NCBI GenBank assembly: GCA_002441045.1 | Contig: DJWQ01000187.1 | Span: forward strand, 1-14,406 | Source of the DNA: Firmicutes bacterium UBA6226 | Lineage (GTDB): Bacteria > Bacillota_A > Clostridia > Peptostreptococcales > Acidaminobacteraceae | DNA length: 14,406 nt | Direction of reading: 5' to 3' | Shown: piece by piece, positions 1 to 6,022 of the stretch | Position numbering within the stretch: the stretch's first letter is position 1 | How the letters are laid out: every line of letters starts with the position of its first letter | The notes under the pieces: generated by a model | Told to the model about the DNA's origin: nothing | Seen by the model: only the letters and a program-made list of their open reading frames with translations | The model's database searches: none | Translations under genes and position numbers: made by a program

Positions 1-22
1 AGAGTAGAACGTTGCTAGTTAG

Positions 23-53
23 AAAAACTCAGTCTTTTGACTGAGTTTTTTTC
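23..53 (+). terminator. Intrinsic terminator of the gene upstream of the window
   Basis: A perfect 12-bp stem (AAAAACTCAGTC at 23-34, GACTGAGTTTTT at 39-50) encloses a TTTT loop and runs into a T tract. It precedes the first promoter in the window, so it most likely ends a + strand gene lying to the left. The A tract on the 5' arm means it could also work on the other strand. Confidence 0.85.
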
Positions 54-85
54 TATATATTGGAAAATTGTAACCTTTATTTTGT

Positions 86-114
86 TTGACACACCCCTAT
101 ATAACCGATAGAAT
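86..114 (+). promoter_or_regulatory. Sigma-A-type promoter of the gntR-niaR operon
   Basis: TTGACA at 86-91 is a perfect -35 box. TAGAAT at 109-114 is a near-consensus -10 box, and the spacer is 17 nt. Transcription should start near 121, giving a leader of about 60 nt. A short palindrome, ACAG-G-CTGT at 123-131, lies at the predicted start and could be an operator for self-repression; that last point is inference. Confidence 0.8.
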
Positions 115-179
115 AATAGTTGACAGGCTGTTCTCATATCTCATGAATTCAGTCTTCAATGAAAAACTCGGAGGAAACT

Positions 180-869
180 ATGGATCTTTTTGATCAGAAA
201 AAAGAAAACAAATCTTTAACATCGCTTATTTTCGAGAAAATTCGTGAGGACATCTTAAATGGTAGATATGCAACCGGCGACAAGTTAGTTGAAATTAAAC
301 TAGCTGATGAACTTGGTGTAAGTAGAACGCCAGTAAGAGAGGCGTTAAAACAATTAGAGTTAGACGGTCTAGTTGAAAATATTCCAAATCGTGGTGTTGT
401 AGTAAAAGGTATCAGTAAAAAGGATATCGATGACATATTGACTATAAGACTTTGTATAGAGGGTTTAGTCGGCCAATGGGCAGCTGAAAGAATATTGGAT
501 CATGAGATTAAAGAACTTGAGGAGATATTCGACTTAATGGAATTTTATTCGCAAAAAGGCGATGTGGAAAAAATATTTGAGCTCAATACTAAATTCCATG
601 AAACATTATATCAGACAACAAAAAGTAGATACCTTGAAGGCGTCTTGAATGATTTTCAGTTATTTATAAAAACAGCAAGAAATAGTTCTCTTAAATCTGA
701 AGGTAGAATTCAAAATGCTTTAGAAGAGCATAGACAGATCGTTGATGCATTGAAGAATCACGATATTGAGGGGACTAGAAGAGCATTGGTAAATCATATA
801 GCAAATTCTAACCACAATATTAAGACAATTGTTCAAGAAGAAGAAAAGAAACTTGCAAAAGAGGAATAG
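180..869 (+). CDS. GntR-family transcriptional regulator, FadR subfamily (FCD domain)
   Basis: This is a DNA-binding repressor or activator that responds to a small, usually carboxylated, metabolite. Residues 12-78 form a GntR winged helix (LADELGVSRTPVREAL at 41-56, then a wing ending at NRGVVV). Residues 80-215 form an all-helical FCD ligand domain in which N136, H140, H184 and H206 match the usual metal-binding positions. The length of 229 aa is normal. I start at ATG 180, which has GGAGG at 170-174 with 5 nt spacing; an ATG at 159 is in frame but would place this ribosome binding site inside the gene. It is the first gene of an operon, 33 nt before the NiaR-like gene. The effector cannot be read from the sequence. 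Confidence 0.9.
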   Translation: MDLFDQKKENKSLTSLIFEKIREDILNGRYATGDKLVEIKLADELGVSRTPVREALKQLELDGLVENIPNRGVVVKGISKKDIDDILTIRLCIEGLVGQWAAERILDHEIKELEEIFDLMEFYSQKGDVEKIFELNTKFHETLYQTTKSRYLEGVLNDFQLFIKTARNSSLKSEGRIQNALEEHRQIVDALKNHDIEGTRRALVNHIANSNHNIKTIVQEEEKKLAKEE

Positions 870-902
870 AAATTAGTGCTATTTGATTAATACGGAGGGA
901 TT

Positions 903-1415
903 ATGTCAGAAGAAAGAAGACGTTTACTGATAGAAAAACTTGAAAGTAGTGATACGCCTATAATAGGGTCAGAATTAGCAGAGATATTCGATGTTACACG
1001 TCAAGTTATCGTTCAAGACATTGCAATAATTAGAGCTTCTGGCGTTCCTGTAATAGCAACATCAAGTGGATATACTCTAAAAAAGCAAGTTCAAAACAGT
1101 AGACTACTTAGAACTATAGTCTCTAAGCACGATGGTTTTCATAGAATGGAAGAGGAGCTACGCATTATTGTCGAGTATGGTGGTAAAGTAATCGATGTAA
1201 TTGTAGAACATCCAATTTATGGTGAGATTGTCGGAGTACTAAATATAGAAACTCAAGCAGATGTTGATCATTTTGTTTCAAAGATTCAAAATACAGCAGC
1301 TAAACCGCTATCAATTTTGACTCATGGTGATCATATCCATACGATAGAAGTACCAAGTGAGAAAATATATCAATTAATTTTAAAGGAATTAAACGAAAAA
1401 GAGTTCATTGATTAA
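903..1415 (+). CDS. niaR: NiaR/YrxA-type transcriptional repressor (HTH_11 plus 3H domain)
   Basis: Members of this family repress NAD biosynthesis and niacin uptake genes when nicotinic acid is plentiful. Residues 1-60 are a winged helix (SELAEIFDVTRQVIVQDIA at 23-41). Residues 70-170 form the 3H domain named for its histidines: H76, H80, E84/E85, H103, then the HGDHIH block with H141, H144 and H146, the expected metal and ligand pocket. The length of 170 aa is typical. GGAGGG at 894-899 gives an ATG start with short spacing. It is probably co-transcribed with the GntR gene 33 nt upstream. No nad, pncB or niaP gene is in the window. Family assignment is firm; niacin as effector is inferred from the family. 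Confidence 0.88.
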   Translation: MSEERRRLLIEKLESSDTPIIGSELAEIFDVTRQVIVQDIAIIRASGVPVIATSSGYTLKKQVQNSRLLRTIVSKHDGFHRMEEELRIIVEYGGKVIDVIVEHPIYGEIVGVLNIETQADVDHFVSKIQNTAAKPLSILTHGDHIHTIEVPSEKIYQLILKELNEKEFID

Positions 1416-1444
1416 GCTTTTAATAAGACCTTCAATTGTTTATG

Positions 1445-1500
1445 ATCTACTATTCTGAAAGGTAATTATATTAGAAGTACCCTTTTAAATAATAGTAGAT
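1445..1500 (+). repeat. Long two-tier inverted repeat in the niaR 3' region
   Basis: ATCTACTATT at 1445-1454 is perfectly complementary to AATAGTAGAT at 1491-1500. Inside it, AAAGGTA (from 1458) can pair with TACCCTTT (ending near 1485) with a single bulge. In RNA this would give a hairpin with an outer and an inner stem and an internal loop. It sits between the niaR stop and the terminator at 1541-1565. It could stabilise the mRNA 3' end or be a small palindromic element; I do not recognise a named family. Confidence 0.55.
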
Positions 1501-1540
1501 TTCAAGCTCTGAATGATATAAAATAGTATAGAAATCATAT

Positions 1541-1565
1541 AAAGGAGTTTATACTCCTTTTTTTA
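1541..1565 (+). terminator. Intrinsic terminator of the gntR-niaR operon
   Basis: AAAGGAGT at 1541-1548 pairs with ACTCCTTT at 1553-1560 around a TTAT loop, followed by a T tract to 1565. It lies about 125 nt after the niaR stop and separates that operon from the membrane protein gene starting at 1686. Confidence 0.85.
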
Positions 1566-1645
1566 TCGTAAAGTTATGTAAGTTAATTAAAATCGAATGC
1601 AATCAAAATTTAGATTTTGAAGGCTTCGGTTTTTATTTAACACTT

Positions 1646-1662
1646 ACATGACAAGACACTTG
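1646..1662 (+). promoter_or_regulatory. Candidate repressor site (possibly NiaR) upstream of the PfoR-like gene
   Basis: The leader of the membrane protein gene holds ACATGACAAGACACTTG. Its core TGACAAGACA reads TGTCTTGTCA on the opposite strand, one base away from a TGTC-TT-GACA type palindrome that I associate, from memory, with NiaR boxes of Bacillota. It sits 24-40 nt before the start codon, where binding would block transcription or early elongation. A separate palindrome, CAAAAT-TTAG-ATTTTG, lies at 1604-1619. Assignment to NiaR is inference and rests on one site. Confidence 0.3.
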
Positions 1663-1685
1663 AATACACAGCAAGGATGGTAGAT

Positions 1686-2711
1686 ATGAAAGTTAGAAAT
1701 TATTTAACAAAAACCTTAAATGGTATGGCCCTCGGTCTTTTTTCATCGTTGATTATTGGCCTTATCTTAAAACAAATTGGTGAATTAGCAGGAATAACTA
1801 CGTTAGCAAACTTTGGAAAGTTCGCACAAGTAATGATGGGACCAGCGATTGGTGCTGCGGTAGCTCATAGCGTGAAAGCATCTCCGCTTGGCATATTCGC
1901 ATCTCTAGTTGCAGGTGCAATTGGCGCAGGTAGTATTAAGTTTTTAGAAACGGGACAAATGGCAATCGTAATTGGTGAACCGATGGGAGCATTTGTTGCA
2001 GGACTTATTGCAGCTGAGTTTTCAAAATTAATCGCTGGAAAAACAAAAGTTGATATTGTGCTGGTACCTGCAGCGACGATTATAGTAGGTGGCTTGGTTG
2101 GAATTACCATTAGCCCTGTTATGTCAGAGTTAATGAAAGCGATAGGAAGTGTTATCAATACTGCAACTGAATTACAACCAATTCCAATGGGAATTATCGT
2201 TTCTGTTTTAATGGGCATTATTTTAACTTTACCAATTAGTAGTGCAGCACTCGCAATTTCTCTTGGACTAACGGGTATCGCTGGTGGTGCATCACTAGTA
2301 GGATGTTGTTGCAATATGATTGGATTTGCAGTTATTTCATACCGAGAAAATGGGTTTGGTGGCGCAATTGCTCAAGGTCTAGGAACATCGATGCTACAGG
2401 TTCCTAACATAATTAAGAATCCCAAGATTTGGATACCACCAATTGTAGCGAGTGCAGTACTTGGACCGATAAGTACGACATTGCTTAAAATGGAAAGCAA
2501 CTCTGTAGGTGCGGGCATGGGAACCAGTGGCTTGGTTGGACAATTCGGTGCATATGCAGAAATGGGTAGCAAGGTTTCTACATCAACCTTTTTTATCATG
2601 GTAGCAGTCATGCATTTCTTATTACCTGCACTTATTTCATTACTTGTAAGTGAGTGGATGAGAAAGAAAAATTGGATTAAATCAGGTGATCTTAAATTGT
2701 CTAGTAATTAG
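1686..2711 (+). CDS. PfoR / PTS_EIIC_2-family membrane transporter-like protein
   Basis: This is an integral membrane protein related to the EIIC part of sugar phosphotransferase systems and to Clostridium perfringens PfoR. Its substrate is unknown. Its 341 aa are almost wholly hydrophobic, with roughly nine or ten membrane segments. Family hallmarks include ALGLFSSLIIGLILKQIG near residues 15-32, the run SLVGCCCNMIGF (C207-C209), the QGLGTSMLQVPNI block near 230-241 and GAGMGTSGLVG near 275-285. There are no EIIA or EIIB domains and no PTS partner genes nearby. I start at ATG 1686 because AAGGATGG at 1673-1680 is well spaced for it; the in-frame ATG at 1677 lies inside that site. It stands alone between two terminators. 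Position beside niaR hints at niacin or NAD-related control, which is unproven. Confidence 0.85.
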   Translation: MKVRNYLTKTLNGMALGLFSSLIIGLILKQIGELAGITTLANFGKFAQVMMGPAIGAAVAHSVKASPLGIFASLVAGAIGAGSIKFLETGQMAIVIGEPMGAFVAGLIAAEFSKLIAGKTKVDIVLVPAATIIVGGLVGITISPVMSELMKAIGSVINTATELQPIPMGIIVSVLMGIILTLPISSAALAISLGLTGIAGGASLVGCCCNMIGFAVISYRENGFGGAIAQGLGTSMLQVPNIIKNPKIWIPPIVASAVLGPISTTLLKMESNSVGAGMGTSGLVGQFGAYAEMGSKVSTSTFFIMVAVMHFLLPALISLLVSEWMRKKNWIKSGDLKLSSN

Positions 2712-2907
2712 AAATCAGCAAATGACATAACATTCCAATATTTAATCATTCAATAATTAAGCAATTAGCCTATAATATATTGAAATTAAATATATTGATA
2801 GTAAGGATTTACAAAGTATGTATATTGTAATTGAGTAGTTGTTTTAAATATAATTCAAATAAAATTTATGATTAATTAGAATAATATTATTGTGGATAAA
2901 ATAAAAT

Positions 2908-2947
2908 AAGTGTTATACCTTTTTATGGTATAACACTTTATTTTTTT
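2908..2947 (+). terminator. Bidirectional terminator between the PfoR-like gene and the four-cysteine protein gene
   Basis: AAGTGTTATACC at 2908-2919 pairs perfectly over 12 bp with GGTATAACACTT at 2927-2938. On the + strand the stem is followed by TATTTTTTT (2939-2947). On the - strand it is followed by a broken T tract opposite 2900-2907. The stem overlaps the stop codon of the - strand gene by one base. The 196 nt between the PfoR-like stop and this stem are very AT-rich and I see no gene in them. Confidence 0.8.
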
Positions 2948-3120
2948 ACGCTTCCTTTTGGTAAAAACCCTTTGCAAGCTTCTCCTGAAGACTGATAAAC
3001 CACATCTGATGGAATTAACCTTGTTTTAAATGCAAATTTCCTACAACCATTAGGTGCGTTGGGATCCCAGGTAACATAAAAATGTTGACACTTTCTACAA
3101 TCAATACGTGTATAACTCAA
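2938..3120 (-). CDS. Small conserved four-cysteine protein, putative zinc ribbon
   Basis: This is a 60-aa protein of unknown function. Similar short proteins are often labelled uracil-DNA glycosylase in databases, but it is far too short to be that enzyme and has none of its motifs. C8 and C11 (CRKC), C26 (GCRKF) and C49 (SSGEAC) probably bind one zinc ion; the spaced motifs TWDP, PNGCR and IPSDVV look conserved. I start at TTG 3120 because a perfect AAGGAGG lies 8 nt upstream. The in-frame ATG at 3159 would bury that site within the gene. A possible -10 TATAAT on this strand lies opposite 3164-3169. It is divergent from murI and ends in the shared terminator at 2908-2947. The existence of the gene is well supported; its role is not. 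Confidence 0.75.
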   Translation of the reverse strand: MSYTRIDCRKCQHFYVTWDPNAPNGCRKFAFKTRLIPSDVVYQSSGEACKGFLPKGSVKK

Positions 3121-3205
3121 TAAATTTACCTCCTTATCCACAGGTAATCGATTGAACATATTAATTATAACAAAATATTTGGGATTTGCACCAACTATCT
3201 GTTCA

Positions 3206-3234
3206 TGTTCAAGTTAAGTGAGCTATGCTATAAT
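3206..3234 (+). promoter_or_regulatory. Extended -10 promoter of murI
   Basis: TATAAT at 3229-3234 is preceded by TG-C (3226-3228), forming an extended -10 element. TGTTCA at 3206-3211 is a weak -35 at 17 nt spacing. Transcription should begin near 3241, which leaves only about 11 nt before ATG 3252 but 26 nt before the TTG at 3267. This favours the TTG as the murI start. Confidence 0.7.
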
Positions 3235-3266
3235 AGAGTATACACAGAAAGATGGTGGTGCATAAT

Positions 3267-4052
3267 TTGAATAAGTATAGCAAGATAGGTATTTTTGATT
3301 CAGGGCTAGGTGGACTTTCGGTTTTAAACACTGTTGAGTCACTCCTTAAAAAAGAGGGTTTTATTTACATTGGGGATTCACTAAATGCGCCTTACGGTAC
3401 TAAAACCAAAGATGAAGTATTTGAACTTTCCAAAAAGATATGTGATGACTTAATCGCTAAGGATGTGAAGGCAATTGTAATTGCTTGTAATACAGCTACA
3501 AGTGCTGCAGTATCGAGATTGCGTGACTTATATGATATACCAATTATCGGAATGGAACCAGCTATTAAACCCGCTTTAAAACAAACGGAAGGTCAAGTCG
3601 TTGTTTTAGCGACAGAAATGACTTTGAAAGAAAGTAAGTTTGTTAATTTAGTTGATAAACTAGAAGAAGGCTATAGGATTGCAAAAGTTCCTGCTCCAGA
3701 ATGGGTCGAATGTGTTGAAAACCATATGGATGATGAGGCATATGTTAAATCCTGTGTTAATCATTTTCTGGATGCACATATTCCAAACGCACAAAATTTA
3801 GTGCTCGGATGTACGCATTTTATTTTTCTAAAAGAAGAAATTGAAAAATACTACAAGGGTAAGATTGAAATTTTCGATGGAAATATGGGCACTGCTTTAC
3901 AGCTTAAGAACACATTAGAAAGTATGGGTCTTTTACTAGATGAAGAAATATACCAAGAGAATGATACGAATCGAATAGAAGTGATTAACACAAAGTCAGA
4001 TGAATATGTCAGAAAATCATTAAACTTACTTTCGATCTTGAAAAGAGGGTAA
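3267..4052 (+). CDS. murI: Glutamate racemase
   Basis: MurI interconverts L- and D-glutamate in the cytoplasm and supplies D-glutamate for peptidoglycan stem peptides. The two catalytic cysteines are visible in the motifs ACNTATSAA (C74) and LGCTHF (C182). The N-terminal FDSGLGGLSV carries the catalytic-site aspartate D11, and GDSLNAPYG follows near residue 36. The length of 261 aa is typical. I choose TTG 3267: GGTGGTG at 3255-3260 is 6 nt upstream, and the family usually has only about five residues before IGIFDSG. The in-frame ATG at 3252 lacks any ribosome binding site and gives 266 aa. The downstream 89-aa gene begins 1 nt after the stop, so the two are translationally close. Confidence 0.93.
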   Translation: MNKYSKIGIFDSGLGGLSVLNTVESLLKKEGFIYIGDSLNAPYGTKTKDEVFELSKKICDDLIAKDVKAIVIACNTATSAAVSRLRDLYDIPIIGMEPAIKPALKQTEGQVVVLATEMTLKESKFVNLVDKLEEGYRIAKVPAPEWVECVENHMDDEAYVKSCVNHFLDAHIPNAQNLVLGCTHFIFLKEEIEKYYKGKIEIFDGNMGTALQLKNTLESMGLLLDEEIYQENDTNRIEVINTKSDEYVRKSLNLLSILKRG

Positions 4053-4053
4053 A

Positions 4054-4323
4054 ATGCAACTTTATTTAATCGAACTGGTTGATGAAAATCTTAAAAGAGT
4101 TTTAGATGAAGCTGTTTTTGATGAAAAAACCGAATCTATTTTTAAACTTAGATATGGAATTGATTGCATGAGACTTGATCCGAAGGCAATATCGAAAGAA
4201 ACGAAAATTCCTATGAAAAAGTTAAAGTCAGAGTTAACGAAGATAGATAATAAAGTCTTTAATATCCTTAAAAAGTATGACCTTTTTGAGGAAGAAAATT
4301 TACTACAAGTTGAATCTGAATAA
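4054..4323 (+). CDS. Small protein resembling sigma-70 region 4, function unknown
   Basis: I do not recognise a named family for this 89-aa protein. Residues 22-75 resemble region 4 of primary sigma factors: EKTESIFKLRYGID aligns with the ELRYGLD helix, and LDPKAISKETKIPMKKLK aligns with the LEEIG...VTRERIRQ helix-turn-helix, ending in FNILKKY like the KLR ending of region 4. No region 2, which would bind core polymerase, is present, and the recognition helix has diverged. The N terminus (MQLYLIELVDE) may be a beta strand; the C terminus is acidic. GAGGG lies just before the start, overlapping the end of murI with a 1-nt gap, so it is co-expressed with murI. A DNA-binding or polymerase-binding role is inference only. 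Confidence 0.7.
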   Translation: MQLYLIELVDENLKRVLDEAVFDEKTESIFKLRYGIDCMRLDPKAISKETKIPMKKLKSELTKIDNKVFNILKKYDLFEEENLLQVESE

Positions 4324-4336
4324 GCTAAATACTTTG

Positions 4337-4367
4337 AAAGCCTGTATTCTTTGAATACAGGCTTTTT
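4337..4367 (+). terminator. Terminator of the murI operon
   Basis: A perfect 13-bp stem (AAAGCCTGTATTC at 4337-4349, GAATACAGGCTTT at 4353-4365) with a three-base loop is followed by TTTTT. It is 13 nt after the stop of the 89-aa gene. It may weakly stop - strand transcripts of the aspartate aminotransferase gene too, since no strong terminator of that gene lies nearer. Confidence 0.9.
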
Positions 4368-4441
4368 GTATGAAACACAAACTAATGTTGACTCAATGGC
4401 ATATTTGACTGAAGACTTTATAATTCTTCATGATATATATT

Positions 4442-4528
4442 AATTAAGATACTAAAGAATTAAGTCACTAATAAATTAATTTTCTAATGAATTAAGAAAT
4501 AAATCAATTAAGATATAAATGAATTAAT
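4442..4528. repeat. 16-bp tandem repeat array, six in-register units
   Basis: AATTAAG or AATTAAT occurs at 4442, 4458, 4474, 4490, 4506 and 4522, exactly 16 bp apart each time without any insertion or deletion. The rest of each unit follows the loose consensus ATACTAATG. Unit 1 is AATTAAGATACTAAAG and unit 5 is AATTAAGATATAAATG. The sixth unit is partial and contains the stop codon of the aspartate aminotransferase gene (4524-4526). The units are AT-rich and lie between two convergent genes. Confidence 0.8.
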
Positions 4529-5723
4529 CCGTATAATGCTCTAATTCTCTTAACAAAGTGGAAAATCTTTTTAGTCCTTCAATGACGAGCTCAAGCTTTG
4601 TAGCATATGAAATTCTAATAAATGAATCATTTCCAAAAGCAATTCCTGGAACCATTGCGACACCATATTTTTCAAGCAGTAAATCACAAAAATCAACTGA
4701 GAATGCGCCTGATGATTTTTTAAAGGTAGCAGATTGAAAATGACTTAAATCAATAAATAAATAAAATGCCCCTTGTGGATAGATAAAATTGATATTTGGG
4801 ATTGTTTCGAGTATAGGAACGAGAGCATCTCGTCTACGTTTATAGGTGTCCACCATATCTGACATATCCTTTGTGCCTTGTGTTAAAGCACCATAGCCTG
4901 CCCACTGTGCAATGGTACTTGGGTGAGAAATTAAATGGCCTTGTAGCATTGAAATTGCCTTAGCAATTTCAGGATTTGAAGCAGTGTATCCTAGACGCCA
5001 ACCTGTCATTGCGGCTGACTTTGAAAAACCATTTACCAAAATAGTATGTTGTTTTGCTAAATCAGAAAGTGATGGTATCGAAGTAAACGTTTCAGTATAA
5101 TGAATACTTTCATATATTTCATCAGCTAAGATTACTAGGTTTTTGTTAATACAAAAATCAACGATTGGCTCTAGTTCTTCTTTTGAATAGATGGCGCCAG
5201 TTGGGTTGGAGGGGTTATTGATTAAAACAATCTTTGTTTTATCCGATACTGCCAATGCAAGCTCATCAACAGTAATCTTAAAGGCATTTTCGAGTTTTGT
5301 TTGAACAATGACGGGAACACCATGACACAACTTTACCATTTCAGGATAGCTGGTCCAATAGGGTGCAGGGATAATGACTTCATCCCCAGGATCTAAAATC
5401 GCCAATAAAGCATTGGTAATGGCATTCTTTGCACCAGAAGAAACGACAATTTCACTAGGAGTGTAGGTGATGTGATTTTCTTTGTTGAGTTTATCAGCGA
5501 TGGCTTCTCTTAATCTAACCAAACCAGGAACTAGATCATACTTGGTTTTATTTGCATCTATAGCTTCAACGGCAGCTTGTTTTCCTTTTTCAGGAGTGAA
5601 AAAGTCAGGCTCACCGATACTAAGATCAATAATATCTGTTCCCTTTTCTTTGAGGGCCTTTACTTTGGCACTGATACTAATGGTATATGAGGGAGTAATG
5701 GTATGAATTTTCTTTGATAACAT
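4524..5723 (-). CDS. Aspartate aminotransferase, class I/II PLP enzyme (subgroup Ib type)
   Basis: This enzyme moves the amino group between aspartate and 2-oxoglutarate, a central step in cytoplasmic nitrogen metabolism; close relatives also act on other amino acids. The PLP lysine is K235 in GFSKSAAMTGWRLGY. Other cofactor residues are visible: SSGAKNA near 95-101, W123, N174 in NNPSNPTGAIY, and D201 and Y204 in ADEIYES. R370 in FIRISYA is the substrate carboxylate ligand. The length of 399 aa is normal. AGGTG lies 6 nt before the ATG. It is a single gene, divergent from the yaaO operon and convergent with the murI operon. Specificity among Ib aminotransferases cannot be fixed from sequence alone. 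Confidence 0.9.
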   Translation of the reverse strand: MLSKKIHTITPSYTISISAKVKALKEKGTDIIDLSIGEPDFFTPEKGKQAAVEAIDANKTKYDLVPGLVRLREAIADKLNKENHITYTPSEIVVSSGAKNAITNALLAILDPGDEVIIPAPYWTSYPEMVKLCHGVPVIVQTKLENAFKITVDELALAVSDKTKIVLINNPSNPTGAIYSKEELEPIVDFCINKNLVILADEIYESIHYTETFTSIPSLSDLAKQHTILVNGFSKSAAMTGWRLGYTASNPEIAKAISMLQGHLISHPSTIAQWAGYGALTQGTKDMSDMVDTYKRRRDALVPILETIPNINFIYPQGAFYLFIDLSHFQSATFKKSSGAFSVDFCDLLLEKYGVAMVPGIAFGNDSFIRISYATKLELVIEGLKRFSTLLRELEHYTD

Positions 5724-5792
5724 TGATTCACCTATCTTTCGTGTACTTTAAGTTAAAATTTACATTTGATTAATGAAACCTATGAATGATTG

Positions 5793-5830
5793 TGTTAGAA
5801 TTATTATAACAAGTAATTTGAAAAACTCAA
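5793..5830. promoter_or_regulatory. Back-to-back overlapping promoters of the aminotransferase gene (-) and the yaaO operon (+)
   Basis: For the - strand, TATAAT lies opposite 5803-5808 and TTGAGT opposite 5825-5830, with 16 nt between. For the + strand, TGT-TAGAAT at 5793-5801 is an extended -10 with no good -35. The two -10 boxes are one base apart, so two polymerases could not bind together. The - strand promoter is the more convincing one. Confidence 0.55.
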
Positions 5831-5844
5831 TCATGAGGTATTAA

Positions 5845-6015
5845 ATGTCTTTTATTGAATGGTTTTTTATCGGATTGATCATTCTTTTTTTTGTGATAAT
5901 TGTGTCGATTTCAGTTGCTGATTTAATTAGAGATCTTCATTTTTACCGCGATCGAAAAAAGAACGTTAAACAATTTGATCGATATAAAAAAAACAAACAG
6001 GTCACAAGAAAGTAG
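5845..6015 (+). CDS. Small single-pass membrane protein (56 aa), unrecognised
   Basis: This short gene would be missed by a 60-codon cutoff. GAGG at 5835-5838 sits 6 nt before ATG 5845, and the frame stays open to TAG at 6013-6015. The protein starts MSFIEWFFIGLIILFFVIIV, a single membrane helix covering about residues 4-26. A strongly basic tail (YRDRKKN, KQFDRYKKNK, ending VTRK) follows and should lie in the cytoplasm by the positive-inside rule. The ATG of the decarboxylase gene follows 7 nt after its stop, so the two are likely co-translated. It shows no likeness that I can see to BofA or Gin, which occur near yaaO in other genomes. The function is unknown. Confidence 0.65.
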   Translation: MSFIEWFFIGLIILFFVIIVSISVADLIRDLHFYRDRKKNVKQFDRYKKNKQVTRK

Positions 6016-6022
6016 GGATGGC

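Noticed and set aside
159..179. ATG at 159 as the start of the GntR gene
   Set aside because: The GGAGG at 170-174 is positioned for ATG 180 and would be inside the gene if translation began at 159; nothing resembling a ribosome binding site precedes 159.
1865..2611. Long open frames on the - strand opposite the PfoR-like gene
   Set aside because: They have no ribosome binding sites, their proteins look like antisense readings of hydrophobic codons, and the + strand gene has full family motifs.
2712..2907. A possible small gene or promoter in the AT-rich gap after the PfoR-like gene (TATAAT near 2771, ATG near 2819)
   Set aside because: The ATG frame stops after six codons and the -10-like box has no good -35; such boxes are expected by chance in DNA this AT-rich.
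2938..3159. Uracil-DNA glycosylase as the identity of the four-cysteine protein
   Set aside because: At 60 aa it is about a quarter of the enzyme's size and lacks its catalytic motifs; the label seems to be a database carry-over.
4410..4430. Small inverted repeat TGAAGA...TCTTCA as terminator of the aminotransferase gene
   Set aside because: The stem is only 6 bp with a 9-nt loop and no T tract on either strand.
4442..4528. The 16-bp array as a CRISPR or iteron-type replication origin
   Set aside because: Repeats are far too short and contiguous for CRISPR, with no spacers or cas genes. No rep gene, DnaA box cluster or plasmid gene is present to support an origin.
5975..6022. TTG 5975 as the start of the yaaO-type gene
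   Set aside because: It lies within the 56-aa membrane ORF, has no ribosome binding site, and adds a basic extension not seen in the family. ATG 6023 has AGGG at the right distance.
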